Positions 51,256 to 59,067 of a stretch of 64,000 bases of DNA are shown here, in pieces. The notes under the pieces were generated by a model. It saw nothing but the letters and a program-made list of their open reading frames with translations, was not told the origin of the DNA and made no database searches. This stretch comes from Streptomyces sp. NBC_01341 (GTDB lineage Bacteria > Actinomycetota > Actinomycetes > Streptomycetales > Streptomycetaceae). The number at the start of each line of letters is the position of its first letter. The first letter of the stretch is position 1. The position numbers and the translations under genes are program-made. Location: the NCBI RefSeq assembly GCF_035946055.1, contig NZ_CP108364.1, positions 5,642,001 through 5,706,000 of the forward strand, in the 5' to 3' direction.

Positions 51256-51275
51256 TTGCGTACGACCGTACGCAA
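51256..51275. promoter_or_regulatory. Inverted repeat 1 upstream of the SMR pump
   Basis: TTGCGTACG-AC-CGTACGCAA, 9+9 perfect arms. Likely TetR-type operator for the tetR gene two positions downstream. Confidence 0.6.
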
Positions 51276-51278
51276 CGT

Positions 51279-51296
51279 TGTGTACGTTGGTACACA
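51279..51296. promoter_or_regulatory. Inverted repeat 2 overlapping the SMR start codon
   Basis: TGTGTAC-GTTG-GTACACA, 7+7 perfect arms, ending on the A of the ATG at 51296. TACGTT (51283-51288) inside it is a TANNNT -10, so bound repressor would block initiation. Confidence 0.6.
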
Positions 51297-51616
51297 TGGG
51301 ATACGGACTGCTGGCCGCGGCCATCGCGGCAGAGGTGGCCGGCACGACGGCCATGAAGTACAGCGAAGGCTTCACCCGGCTCTGGCCCTCACTCGTGACG
51401 GTCGTCGGCTACGTGCTGGCCTTCGCCCTGCTCGCCCAGACGCTCAAGACACTGTCCATCGGCACCGCCTATGCCATCTGGGCGGGCACCGGCACCGCGG
51501 TGATCGCCGTCATCGGCATCCTCTGGATGGGCGAGTCCGCGAGCCTCCTCAAACTGGCGGGCATCGCGCTGGTGATCGCGGGGGTCGTGGTCCTCAACCT
51601 CGGAGGGGCGCACTGA
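51296..51616 (+). CDS. Small multidrug resistance (SMR) efflux protein
   Basis: 106 residues, four membrane helices. Qac/EmrE family proton-driven exporter of cationic drugs. The key Glu is in AAAIAAEVAGTTAMKYSEGF near residue 13, and SIGTAYAIWAGTGTAVIAVIG near 56 is the hallmark third helix. ATG 51296 with an operator over the start. Shares one base with the stop of... the following tetR ATG (TGATG), so pump and regulator are a self-controlled pair. Confidence 0.95.
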   Translation: MGYGLLAAAIAAEVAGTTAMKYSEGFTRLWPSLVTVVGYVLAFALLAQTLKTLSIGTAYAIWAGTGTAVIAVIGILWMGESASLLKLAGIALVIAGVVVLNLGGAH

Positions 51617-52167
51617 TGGCCCGCCGGTACGACCCCGAGCGGCGCGAACGCATCATCGAGGCCGCCATCCGCGTCGTCGCGGCCCGCGGAATCGGGGGGC
51701 TCAGCCATCGCACGGTAGCCGCGGAGGCCGACGTGCCGCTGGGCTCGACGACCTATCACTTCGCCTCGCTCGACGAGCTGCTGGTCGCGGCCCTGCGCAG
51801 GTGCAACGAGAACTTCGCCCGGACCGTCCGCGAGAGCGCGTACCTCAGCGACCCGGAGGTCCCGCTCGCCGACGAGCTGACGCGGCTGCTGGCGGAGTGG
51901 TTCGCCGGCGGGCGCGGACCGATGGAACTGGAATACGAGCTCTACCTCGCCGCCCTGCGCCGGCCCGCCCTGCGGCCGGTCGCCGCGGAGTGGGCCGACG
52001 GACTGGCCGAGGTCCTCGCCCGGCGCACCGACGCCGCCACCGCGCGGGCGCTCGTCGCCCTGCTGGACGGCATCAGCCTCCAGGTCCTGCTCACCGGGGG
52101 CGACTTCGACGCCGAGTACACCAGGGAGATGCTGTCGCGGGTCGCGGCAGGGTCACCCGGCCGCTGA
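51616..52167 (+). CDS. TetR family transcriptional regulator
   Basis: 183 residues. N-terminal TetR helix-turn-helix (REREIIEAAIRVVAARGIGGLSHRTVAAEADVPLGSTTYHFASLDEL region, residues about 8-50) and a ligand-binding C-terminus. ATG 51616 overlaps the SMR stop by one base. It most likely represses the SMR gene through the inverted repeats at 51256 and 51279 and is induced by a cationic compound. Its last 15 bases overlap the convergent HxlR-peroxiredoxin gene. Confidence 0.92.
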   Translation: MARRYDPERRERIIEAAIRVVAARGIGGLSHRTVAAEADVPLGSTTYHFASLDELLVAALRRCNENFARTVRESAYLSDPEVPLADELTRLLAEWFAGGRGPMELEYELYLAALRRPALRPVAAEWADGLAEVLARRTDAATARALVALLDGISLQVLLTGGDFDAEYTREMLSRVAAGSPGR

Positions 52168-53052
52168 CCGGGCCCGTACGGAGCCCCGGCGCACGGCCTC
52201 CAGCGCCGCCCGCACGCTCGCCTCGATGTCCGGGACCGGGTACAGCGCCTCGACGACGGTACGGTCCCGGTCCACGACCAGCGTCAGCCTCTTCAGCCGG
52301 CTCACGCCCGCCACGCGGAACGTCGGGAGCCGCAGCGCCGCCGTGAGTGTCAGCCCGGCGTCGGACAGCAGCGGGAAGCGCAGCCCCTCCTTCTCCGCGA
52401 ACGCCCGCTGCTCGTCCGGGCGCTGGGTGGAGACGCCGTGCACCGTCGCGCCCGCCGCGGTGAACTCGTCCAGCTGGTCGCGGTAGGTGCACGACTCCAG
52501 GGTGCAGCCGCTCGCCCCCGGGATCCCGGCCCAGCCCGGGGGATAGGCGTCCCGGCGGGCGTACGCGCTCGGGAAGCAGTACAGGACGGTGTACGGGGTG
52601 GCGGCGACGGGATCGCGCGACCCGCCCCCGTCGTCGAGCAGTTCGAGCGCGGGCAGCCGGGTGCCCACCAGGGCCCGTACGCGCGCCGCCTCGTCGGAGT
52701 CCTGCTCGGCCGTCGCCATCGTCTCCCCCTCTCCGAGCACCCAGGTGTCGCCCCAGTCCTGGAGTGCGATCAGCACCGGCAGCAGGGCGCGTCCGCGCGG
52801 CGTCAGCCGGTATTCGTGGCGGACCGGGCGGTCCTGGTAGGGCTGCCGGGACAGCACGCCGGCATCCGTCAGCAGACGCAGGCGCTCGGTCAGCACCTTG
52901 CGCGACACGCCCAGTTCCTGCTGGAGCGCGTCGAACCGGTGCACGCCGCGCGCGGCATCGCGCACGATCAGCAGAGTCCACCAGTCGCCCACGACGTCGA
53001 GTGCCTGGGCGATCGCGCAGTCGGCGTCGGCCAGGCTGGTGCGCTGCGGCAC
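52153..53052 (-). CDS. HxlR-type regulator fused to a peroxiredoxin (PrxQ/BCP-like) domain
   Basis: 299 residues. Residues about 8-105 are an HxlR winged helix (DCAIAQALDVVGDWWTLLIVRDAARGVHRFDALQQELGVSRKVLTERLRLL) and residues about 130-290 a thioredoxin-fold peroxiredoxin with CTLESCTYRD near 179: the two cysteines fit the PrxQ/BCP atypical 2-Cys arrangement. GTG 53052 follows AAGGGCGG, better than ATG 53112. A DNA-binding domain joined to a peroxidase suggests direct redox control. Divergent from an MFS gene, with an inverted repeat at 53105-53119. Confidence 0.9.
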   Translation of the reverse strand: MPQRTSLADADCAIAQALDVVGDWWTLLIVRDAARGVHRFDALQQELGVSRKVLTERLRLLTDAGVLSRQPYQDRPVRHEYRLTPRGRALLPVLIALQDWGDTWVLGEGETMATAEQDSDEAARVRALVGTRLPALELLDDGGGSRDPVAATPYTVLYCFPSAYARRDAYPPGWAGIPGASGCTLESCTYRDQLDEFTAAGATVHGVSTQRPDEQRAFAEKEGLRFPLLSDAGLTLTAALRLPTFRVAGVSRLKRLTLVVDRDRTVVEALYPVPDIEASVRAALEAVRRGSVRARSAAG

Positions 53053-53104
53053 GGAGTCCGCCCTTCTTCTCGGTTGACCTGCGGGAGTGACACTGCCATA
53101 GTCC

Positions 53105-53119
53105 GTTCCCAAAAGGAAC
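53105..53119. promoter_or_regulatory. Inverted repeat between the HxlR-Prx and MFS genes
   Basis: GTTCC-CAAAA-GGAAC, 5+5 perfect arms in an 86-base divergent intergenic region. Probable HxlR-family binding site for control of both genes. Confidence 0.6.
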
Positions 53120-53138
53120 TCACCGTCGGGGGCACGGG

Positions 53139-54365
53139 ATGGGCATGCTGCGCGACGTACCGGGGACGGTCCGGCTCCTGGCGTTCGGCGTCTTCCTCAA
53201 CGCCCTCGTCAGCTTCACCTTCGTCTATCTCTTCGTCTACCTCACCGGGCCGCGCGGCCTGTCCGTCGCCGAGGCGGGGATGATCAGCGGAGTCGGCGGA
53301 CTCGGTCTGGTCGCGGGGAACTTCACGGGTGGCTGGTTCGGCGACCGGTACGGCCACCGGCGGATGCTCCTCACCGGCGCCTGCGTGAGCGGCGCCGCCC
53401 TCGTCACCCTCCCCGCCCTGCCCCTCCCGGCCCTGTACGCGGTGCTGCCCCTCGCGCAGTACGCCACCGGGGTCGTCCGCGCGGCGAACGCCGCACTCGT
53501 CGCGGTCTCCGTCCCGCCCGGCGCCCGCCGCCAGAGCTTCGCCCTCACCCGCTTCGCGTCCAACGCCGGCTTCGTCGTCGGACCGCCGCTCGGCGCCCTG
53601 ATCGCCGGCCGCTACTCCTACGACTGGCTCTTCCTGGCCGACGGCCTGGGCACGCTGCTCTTCGCGGCCTACGCCGCCGCCGTCCTGCCGGCCCGGGGCA
53701 CCGCGCACTCGCACCCGGCGCACGACCCGCACGCCCCCGGACTGTGGAGCGAACTCCGGGCCCGGCCCGCGCTGCTCGTGCTGCTCGCCGCGATCGCCTG
53801 CGTCGACCTCGTCTACCGTCAGCAGTACTCCACGCTCCCCGTCTTCCTCGCCGACCACGGGTACAGCACCCCGTTCTACGGATGGCTGATCGCCGTCAAC
53901 GGGGGCGTCATCCTCTGCCTCGAACTCCCCGCCGCGCACCTGCTGCGCCGACGGGCACCCCTCACCGTCGTCGGCGCGGGCCTCCTGCTGGTGGGACTCG
54001 GGTACGCGGTGCTGATACCGGGGGCGGGCGCGCTGTTCGCCGTAACGATGATGGTGTCCCTGACAGCGGGCGAGATCCTCTACAAGACGACGGCCACGGC
54101 CTACGTCGCCGACCAGGCGCCCGACCACGCCCAGGGCCGCTTCCAGAGCCTCTACGCCGGAGCCTCCATCAGCGGTCAGGTCCTCGGACCGCCCCTCGGC
54201 GGCGCGTTGTACACCGCCTCGCCCGCCCTGCTCTGGCCCCTGTGCGCCGCCCTCGCGTGCGGGGCGGGCGTCGCCGTACTGGCCGCTCGCCGTATGCGTG
54301 AACCCTCCCGGACGATGAGGCCGGTTCGCCCGCGCGGGCCCCGGGCGGCTAGGTTTCGGTCATGA
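53139..54365 (+). CDS. MFS transporter
   Basis: 408 residues with 12 predicted membrane helices. Drug:H+ antiporter-like features: GNFTGGWFGDRYGHRRMLLTGA (loop 2-3 motif A) near residue 61 and KTTATAYVADQAPDHAQGRFQSLY near 310. ATG 53139 (MGMLRDVPG) after GGGGGCACGGG. Divergent from the HxlR-peroxiredoxin gene, so probably its target, exporting an oxidant or electrophile. Its stop overlaps the dapD start (ATGA), but dapD may have its own leaderless promoter. Confidence 0.9.
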   Translation: MGMLRDVPGTVRLLAFGVFLNALVSFTFVYLFVYLTGPRGLSVAEAGMISGVGGLGLVAGNFTGGWFGDRYGHRRMLLTGACVSGAALVTLPALPLPALYAVLPLAQYATGVVRAANAALVAVSVPPGARRQSFALTRFASNAGFVVGPPLGALIAGRYSYDWLFLADGLGTLLFAAYAAAVLPARGTAHSHPAHDPHAPGLWSELRARPALLVLLAAIACVDLVYRQQYSTLPVFLADHGYSTPFYGWLIAVNGGVILCLELPAAHLLRRRAPLTVVGAGLLLVGLGYAVLIPGAGALFAVTMMVSLTAGEILYKTTATAYVADQAPDHAQGRFQSLYAGASISGQVLGPPLGGALYTASPALLWPLCAALACGAGVAVLAARRMREPSRTMRPVRPRGPRAARFRS

Positions 54366-55360
54366 CCGACACGACTTCCCAGGGCTCCGCCCGCACCACC
54401 GGCGCCGTCGCCGCCGGCCTCGCCACCATCGCCGGTGACGGCACCGTCCTCGACACCTGGTTTCCCGCCCCCGAGCTCACCGCCGAGCCCGGCCCGGCCG
54501 GTACCCAGCGCCTGAGTCCCGAGGAGGCGGTGAACCGCCTCGGCGAGGGCGCTGCCCGGGCCATCGGTGTGGACGCCCGCCGCGGGGTGGAGATCGTCGC
54601 CGTGTCCACGGTCATCTCCTCGCTCGACGACAAGCCGCTCGACGCCCACGACACGTACCTGCGGCTGCACCTGCTCTCGCACCGCCTCGTGCAGCCCCAC
54701 GGGCAGAACCTCGACGGCATCTTCGGCTTCCTCGCCAACGTGGCCTGGACCTCGCTGGGGCCGGTGGCCGTCGACGACCTGGAGAAGGTCCGGCTCAACG
54801 CCCGCGCGGAGGGCCTGCACCTCCAGGTCACCTCGGTCGACAAGTTCCCCCGGATGACGGACTACGTCGCGCCCAAGGGTGTGCGGATCGCCGACGCCGA
54901 CCGGGTACGGCTCGGGGCGCACCTGGCCGCGGGGACGACCGTGATGCACGAGGGCTTCGTCAACTTCAACGCGGGCACCCTCGGCACCTCCATGGTCGAG
55001 GGCCGCATCTCCGCGGGTGTCGTCGTCGGCGACGGCTCCGACATCGGCGGCGGCGCGTCCACCATGGGCACGCTGTCCGGCGGCGGCAAGGAGCGCATCG
55101 TCATCGGGCAGCGCTGCCTGATCGGCGCGGAGGCCGGGGTCGGGATCGCGCTCGGCGACGAGTGCGTCGTCGAGGCCGGGCTCTACGTCACTGCCGGGAC
55201 CCGGGTCACGATGCCGGACGGACAGGTCGTCAAGGCCCGCGAGCTCTCCGGCGCCTCGAACATCCTCTTCCGCCGCAACTCGGTCTCCGGTGCCGTCGAG
55301 GCCCGCCCGAACAACGCGGTGTGGGGCGGCCTCAACGACGTGCTCCACAGCCACAACTAG
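54362..55360 (+). CDS. dapD: 2,3,4,5-Tetrahydropyridine-2,6-dicarboxylate N-succinyltransferase
   Basis: 332 residues. Adds succinyl to tetrahydrodipicolinate in the lysine/diaminopimelate pathway. The left-handed beta-helix hexapeptide region runs from about 170 to 300 (GAHLAAGTTVMHEGFVNFNAGTLGTSMVEGRIS and VVVGDGSDIGGGASTMGTLSGGG). Actinobacterial long-type DapD. ATG 54362 lies on the MFS stop; TAGGTT (54350-54355) six bases before the ATG allows a leaderless mRNA. Its TAG stop shares CTAG with the convergent dapA-like gene. Confidence 0.95.
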   Translation: MTDTTSQGSARTTGAVAAGLATIAGDGTVLDTWFPAPELTAEPGPAGTQRLSPEEAVNRLGEGAARAIGVDARRGVEIVAVSTVISSLDDKPLDAHDTYLRLHLLSHRLVQPHGQNLDGIFGFLANVAWTSLGPVAVDDLEKVRLNARAEGLHLQVTSVDKFPRMTDYVAPKGVRIADADRVRLGAHLAAGTTVMHEGFVNFNAGTLGTSMVEGRISAGVVVGDGSDIGGGASTMGTLSGGGKERIVIGQRCLIGAEAGVGIALGDECVVEAGLYVTAGTRVTMPDGQVVKARELSGASNILFRRNSVSGAVEARPNNAVWGGLNDVLHSHN

Positions 55361-56244
55361 GACGTAGCGGCGATCAGTTCGTCGTAGATCCTGCGCAGCC
55401 CGTCGGTCGCCCCGCGATCGGCGGGCTGCAGCGGTTCGCGGACCGGCCCGGCGTCGAGCAGGGCCTTCGCCGTGACCGCACCCGGCAGGCCGGAGGCCAT
55501 CATCGCCTCGACCAGGGCGATGTTGAGTCCGTTGAGGCGAGCGGCCTCCGCCGGGTCACCGGCGTCGAACGCGTCCAGGACGGCCCGCATCCGGCGCGGC
55601 GCCACGTTGGCGACCGTACTGACGTAGCCGGCGCCGCCCAGCGCGTGGAGCGGGAGGTTCAGTTCCTCGCAGCCCGAGTAGTACGCCAGCGAGGTCCGCG
55701 CCATGAGCTTCGTCGCCGCGAGCAGGTCGTAGGAACAGTCCTTGACCGCCACGACGCGCGGGTGTTCGGCCAGGCGAAGCAGGGTCGCCGGTTCGATCCT
55801 CGTGCCCGTGCGGCCGGGGATGTCGTACAGCATCAGCGGCAGGCCGGTGGACTCCGCGACCCGGAGGAAGTACGCCTCCACCGCCTCCTGAGGGGGCCGG
55901 CTGTAATACGGGGTCACCACGAGCAGCCCGTCCGCTCCCGCCGTCTCCGCGTCCCGGGCCAGACGCACCACGTGGCGGGTGTCGGGACCGCCGACCCCCG
56001 CCACGAGCGGGACGGCCGGGCCGACCGCCTCCCGGACCGCCCGCAGCAGGGCGTTCTTCTCCTCGTCCGTCGTGGTCGGCGACTCGCCCGTGGTGCCGCT
56101 GAGGACGAGTCCGTCGCAGCCGTCCGCGACCAGGCCGGCGGCGTGACGGCGGGCGGCGTCGAGGTCCAGGTCACCGGCGTCGGTGAACGGCGTGATCATG
56201 GCGCAGAGGGCGCGGCCGAAGGGCCCTCCCGTGTGGGATGTCAT
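55357..56244 (-). CDS. dapA: 4-Hydroxy-tetrahydrodipicolinate synthase family protein
   Basis: 295 residues. Class I aldolase; in the DapA reaction it condenses pyruvate and aspartate semialdehyde. Motifs: VLSGTTGESPTTTDEEK near residue 46 (GTTGE), VTPYYSRPPQ near 108, YDIPGRTGTRI near 138 (catalytic Tyr) and VVAVKDCS near 165 with the Schiff-base Lys. ATG 56244. It faces dapD, but Streptomyces have several DapA paralogues, so a sugar-acid or hydroxyproline-type aldolase role is possible; substrate specificity cannot be told from sequence. Confidence 0.88.
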   Translation of the reverse strand: MTSHTGGPFGRALCAMITPFTDAGDLDLDAARRHAAGLVADGCDGLVLSGTTGESPTTTDEEKNALLRAVREAVGPAVPLVAGVGGPDTRHVVRLARDAETAGADGLLVVTPYYSRPPQEAVEAYFLRVAESTGLPLMLYDIPGRTGTRIEPATLLRLAEHPRVVAVKDCSYDLLAATKLMARTSLAYYSGCEELNLPLHALGGAGYVSTVANVAPRRMRAVLDAFDAGDPAEAARLNGLNIALVEAMMASGLPGAVTAKALLDAGPVREPLQPADRGATDGLRRIYDELIAATS

Positions 56245-56397
56245 CTCCGCAGTCTCGGCGCACGTTCCGCGCGGGTCCACTCAGTTCTGCTCGGGGTGAC
56301 GGCCAAGGAGCACTGAACGGTCGGGGAGTGGTACCGGCGCGTCTGACATGATCGAACGCAGGGGTGACGAACCGTTCCAGGGGTGGGGTACACGGCG

Positions 56398-57072
56398 ATG
56401 CGCTTACGGAAAACGATCTCGGCCGTCGCGCTCGCGGCAGCGGTGGCGGCACTCTCCGGTTGCGCCGGATTCCTCGTTCCCGCAGGCGAGGGGGAGCCGG
56501 AGAGGACATCGACCCCGACCCGTACGGCGCACCGGGCGCCCAGTCCGGGCGCGGGGGCGGTGCCGGACACGCCACGGCCCGGCACCTCGCAGGACGGGCC
56601 CTCGTCGGACGTGCCCTCGCAGGGCGTGACGGAGCCCGGCGCACCGGCGGCCGGCTGTCCCGCCTCCGGCGCGGTCGTGGACATGGGGCCGGTCGAGACG
56701 GCGATGTTCCACCGTGCCGTCGTCCTCACCCTCACCAACTGCGGCGACCGGCCCTACCGTGTCCACGGTTATCCGTCCGTCCGCGTCCTGGACGGGGACG
56801 GCAAGCGCCTTCCCGTCCCCGTGAACCCGGGCGGCTCGATGTTCGGCAACGACGAAGGGCCCGAGGAGATCACGCTGCGGCCCGGCGGCAGCGTCCGGTC
56901 CACCCTGGCCTGGGTCTCCACGGAGGAGGGCGGTGATCTCATCGAGGCGGATGCCCTGGAACTCGCCGCCGCACCGGACGCGGGCGCGCGGGTCCACCCG
57001 CTGGAGGGCCACGACGTGCGCCTGATGGACGAGTTGAACACCACTGCCTGGCGGCGGGGGACCGCCGGCTGA
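56398..57072 (+). CDS. Secreted lipoprotein, DUF4232-type
   Basis: 224 residues. Lipobox LSGC near residue 21 after KTISAVALAAAVAA, so membrane-anchored outside the cell. Residues 30-90 are Pro/Ser/Thr-rich; residues about 90-220 form a beta-sandwich (VVLTLTNCGDRPYRVHGYPSVRVLDGDG), as in DUF4232 lipoproteins. The two cysteines near 87 and 113 could form a disulfide. ATG 56398 has a weak GGGGTGGGG ribosome binding site. Function unknown. Standalone gene, divergent from dapA. Confidence 0.85.
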   Translation: MRLRKTISAVALAAAVAALSGCAGFLVPAGEGEPERTSTPTRTAHRAPSPGAGAVPDTPRPGTSQDGPSSDVPSQGVTEPGAPAAGCPASGAVVDMGPVETAMFHRAVVLTLTNCGDRPYRVHGYPSVRVLDGDGKRLPVPVNPGGSMFGNDEGPEEITLRPGGSVRSTLAWVSTEEGGDLIEADALELAAAPDAGARVHPLEGHDVRLMDELNTTAWRRGTAG

Positions 57073-57430
57073 AGGCCCGTGGCATCGAACCGGTGGCATC
57101 GCGGGGCTCTTCCACGTGAGGACCGACGGGGCAACGGAGTGCCCAACTACGCGGCAGGCAGACCGTGCAGGCCATGCCGGCCCCTCCGCCGGACCCTGCG
57201 GCGGGGGCGGATCGAGGGGTGCCCCCGTGGTGGTGACGGGCACCCGGCCGCCTGGCCCCGAGGGGTGCCACGGTCCGTTGTCGGGCACCTCCGCCCGGTG
57301 ACGGGGAGGCCCCTCGGCGGAACCGGGCGGCACGGGACGAAATGCGTCTACGCTGGGGCGGCGGCCCGGACCCGATGGCACGGGATCCGCCCCGCACACC
57401 GCCCGCGCACGCCCCGAGGAGAACCCCCAG
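57073..57430. other. Intergenic region without a clear gene
   Basis: 358 bases after the lipoprotein gene. Only the ribosome binding site of the next gene (CGAGGAGA near 57416) is evident. Imperfect short GC-rich inverted repeats occur but no terminator-like perfect stem was found, and there is no convincing open frame. Confidence 0.5.
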
Positions 57431-58897
57431 ATGTCCGCAGAGCGCCCCTCCCTGCCGCCGGTGCGGCTGCACACCGAGGCCGAGCTGGCACGGGACGCGC
57501 TGGCCGCTCCGCTGCTCGTCCGCGCCGTCCGGCTCGCCCGCTGGGCGGGACCCGCGACCCGGGTGGGCGCGGGCGGCGAACTCGTCGACGCACAGCTGCC
57601 CGAGGCGGCCGAGCACCTCGGTCTCGCCGCTGACGAGGACGGTGCCGCCTACGCCAGCGAGGCGTGGCGCCTCGCCGTCGACACGGGACTCGTGGACGTG
57701 GAGGACCCGCCGGACGCGGAGGAGGACGGGATGGCGGAGGGCACGGCCACCGCCGGGGAGAACCTGGCCCTGCTGACCTCCGGATCCCCGCAGGACGTCC
57801 TCTCGATCTGGCTCGACGCCCTGGACGCTGTCCACGCGGACGCCACCGCCCCGGCCTTCGACGACTTCGCGGACCTCATCGGCGAGGACGGCAGCGTCGA
57901 CTTCGACGCCCTCGACTGGGACCCGGAGGCCGAGGCCGACCTCCTCGACGGGGTGCTCGGCAACCTCTACCTGCTGACCCTCTCGGAGGCCGGGCCCGCC
58001 GACGCCCCGGTACCGCTGCCCGCCCTCGCCGCCTCCGTGGTGGTGCCCGACGACATGGACGAGCCCACCGACGACGTCCTGGAGCAGGTCTCGGAGGCCA
58101 TGATGCGGTTGGACGACCAGTTCCGGGTCCTGGAGCCCATCGGGATCGTCGAGTACGTGCCGGTGGACGAGACGCTGCTGACCGAGGAGGGGGATGAGGC
58201 GTCGCCGCCCGTCGACGACGAGGACGTCACCCGCTACGGGATGGTGAAGCTGACTCCGCTCGGCCTCTACGGCATCCGCGAGCGGATGCTGGAGGCCGGA
58301 GTGGACGCCCCGGCGGTCGGGGACCTCGCCGACAAGGGTGCCGACGCGCTCCTCGACGGCATCGCCCACTATCCCGAGGACGCCGCGCGCACCGAGATCG
58401 GGCTGTGGCTGGGCGGGCGCGGGGCCGACGGGGCGCAGGCCGCCGCGGCCGAGCTCCTTGACGCGGCGCGTGGCGCCGACCGGCGCGCCCCGCTGCGCAG
58501 GCTCCACTGCCAGCAGGCTCTCGCCCTCGCCGGGGCCGACGCGGAGCCCGCAGTCCGGGCGGTGCTCGACGACCCCGAGCTCGGCGGCCTCGCGCGGGTC
58601 TGGCTCGCGGAACGCGGAGCGGCCGACGTGCCCGCGCCCCCGGAGTCGATGATCTTCTGGCTGGCCGTCGACACGATCGCCGCGCAGCTGGACGCCGAGG
58701 GTGACATGGACGAGCTCCAGGAGCTCGTCGAGGGACTCTCGGGCCAGCACAGCGGGTTCTTCGACGAGGCGTGGCGGGTGGACCACCCCGCGACGGCCGA
58801 GGTGCTGGAGGCGATGGGACGGCTGCACCGCGACCGCAAGAGCGCGAAGGACGCCCGTAAGGCCGCCTTCAAGGCCCGCTCCCGCGGCAAGGGCTGA
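57431..58897 (+). CDS. Acidic conserved Streptomyces protein of unknown function
   Basis: 488 residues, rich in Ala, Asp and Glu, with no membrane helix or signal. No domain is recognised. Two halves are visible: an N-terminal part (SLPPVRLHTEAELARDALAAPLLVRAVRLARWAG) with helix-forming repeats, and a C-terminal helical repeat part (PAVGDLADKGADALLDGIAHYPEDAARTEIGLWLGG, then AAELLDAARGADRRAPLRRLHCQQALALAG), ending in a basic RKAAFKARSRGKG tail. ATG 57431 follows GAGGAGA. It does not belong to an obvious operon. Call is hypothetical. Confidence 0.8.
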   Translation: MSAERPSLPPVRLHTEAELARDALAAPLLVRAVRLARWAGPATRVGAGGELVDAQLPEAAEHLGLAADEDGAAYASEAWRLAVDTGLVDVEDPPDAEEDGMAEGTATAGENLALLTSGSPQDVLSIWLDALDAVHADATAPAFDDFADLIGEDGSVDFDALDWDPEAEADLLDGVLGNLYLLTLSEAGPADAPVPLPALAASVVVPDDMDEPTDDVLEQVSEAMMRLDDQFRVLEPIGIVEYVPVDETLLTEEGDEASPPVDDEDVTRYGMVKLTPLGLYGIRERMLEAGVDAPAVGDLADKGADALLDGIAHYPEDAARTEIGLWLGGRGADGAQAAAAELLDAARGADRRAPLRRLHCQQALALAGADAEPAVRAVLDDPELGGLARVWLAERGAADVPAPPESMIFWLAVDTIAAQLDAEGDMDELQELVEGLSGQHSGFFDEAWRVDHPATAEVLEAMGRLHRDRKSAKDARKAAFKARSRGKG

Positions 58898-59067
58898 GTG
58901 CCGGGGGACGAGTTCGGACCGGGCGGGCCCAACCGGTTTGTGCGCAAACGCCGTTCGGCTTGGCGCACAGGTCCGCCCGGCGTCGCGCGTCGTTCAACTC
59001 CTGTTGGTGCGGCGGGTGGAGTGTGTACGCGCCAGCCCACCCGGTCATGCAACAGCAGGAGTCCGCG

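Noticed and set aside
58985..59010. PhoP box upstream of phoX
   Set aside because: GTTCAAC is followed 11 bases later by GTTGGTG, but only one unit matches well; kept as a weak hint in the gene entry.
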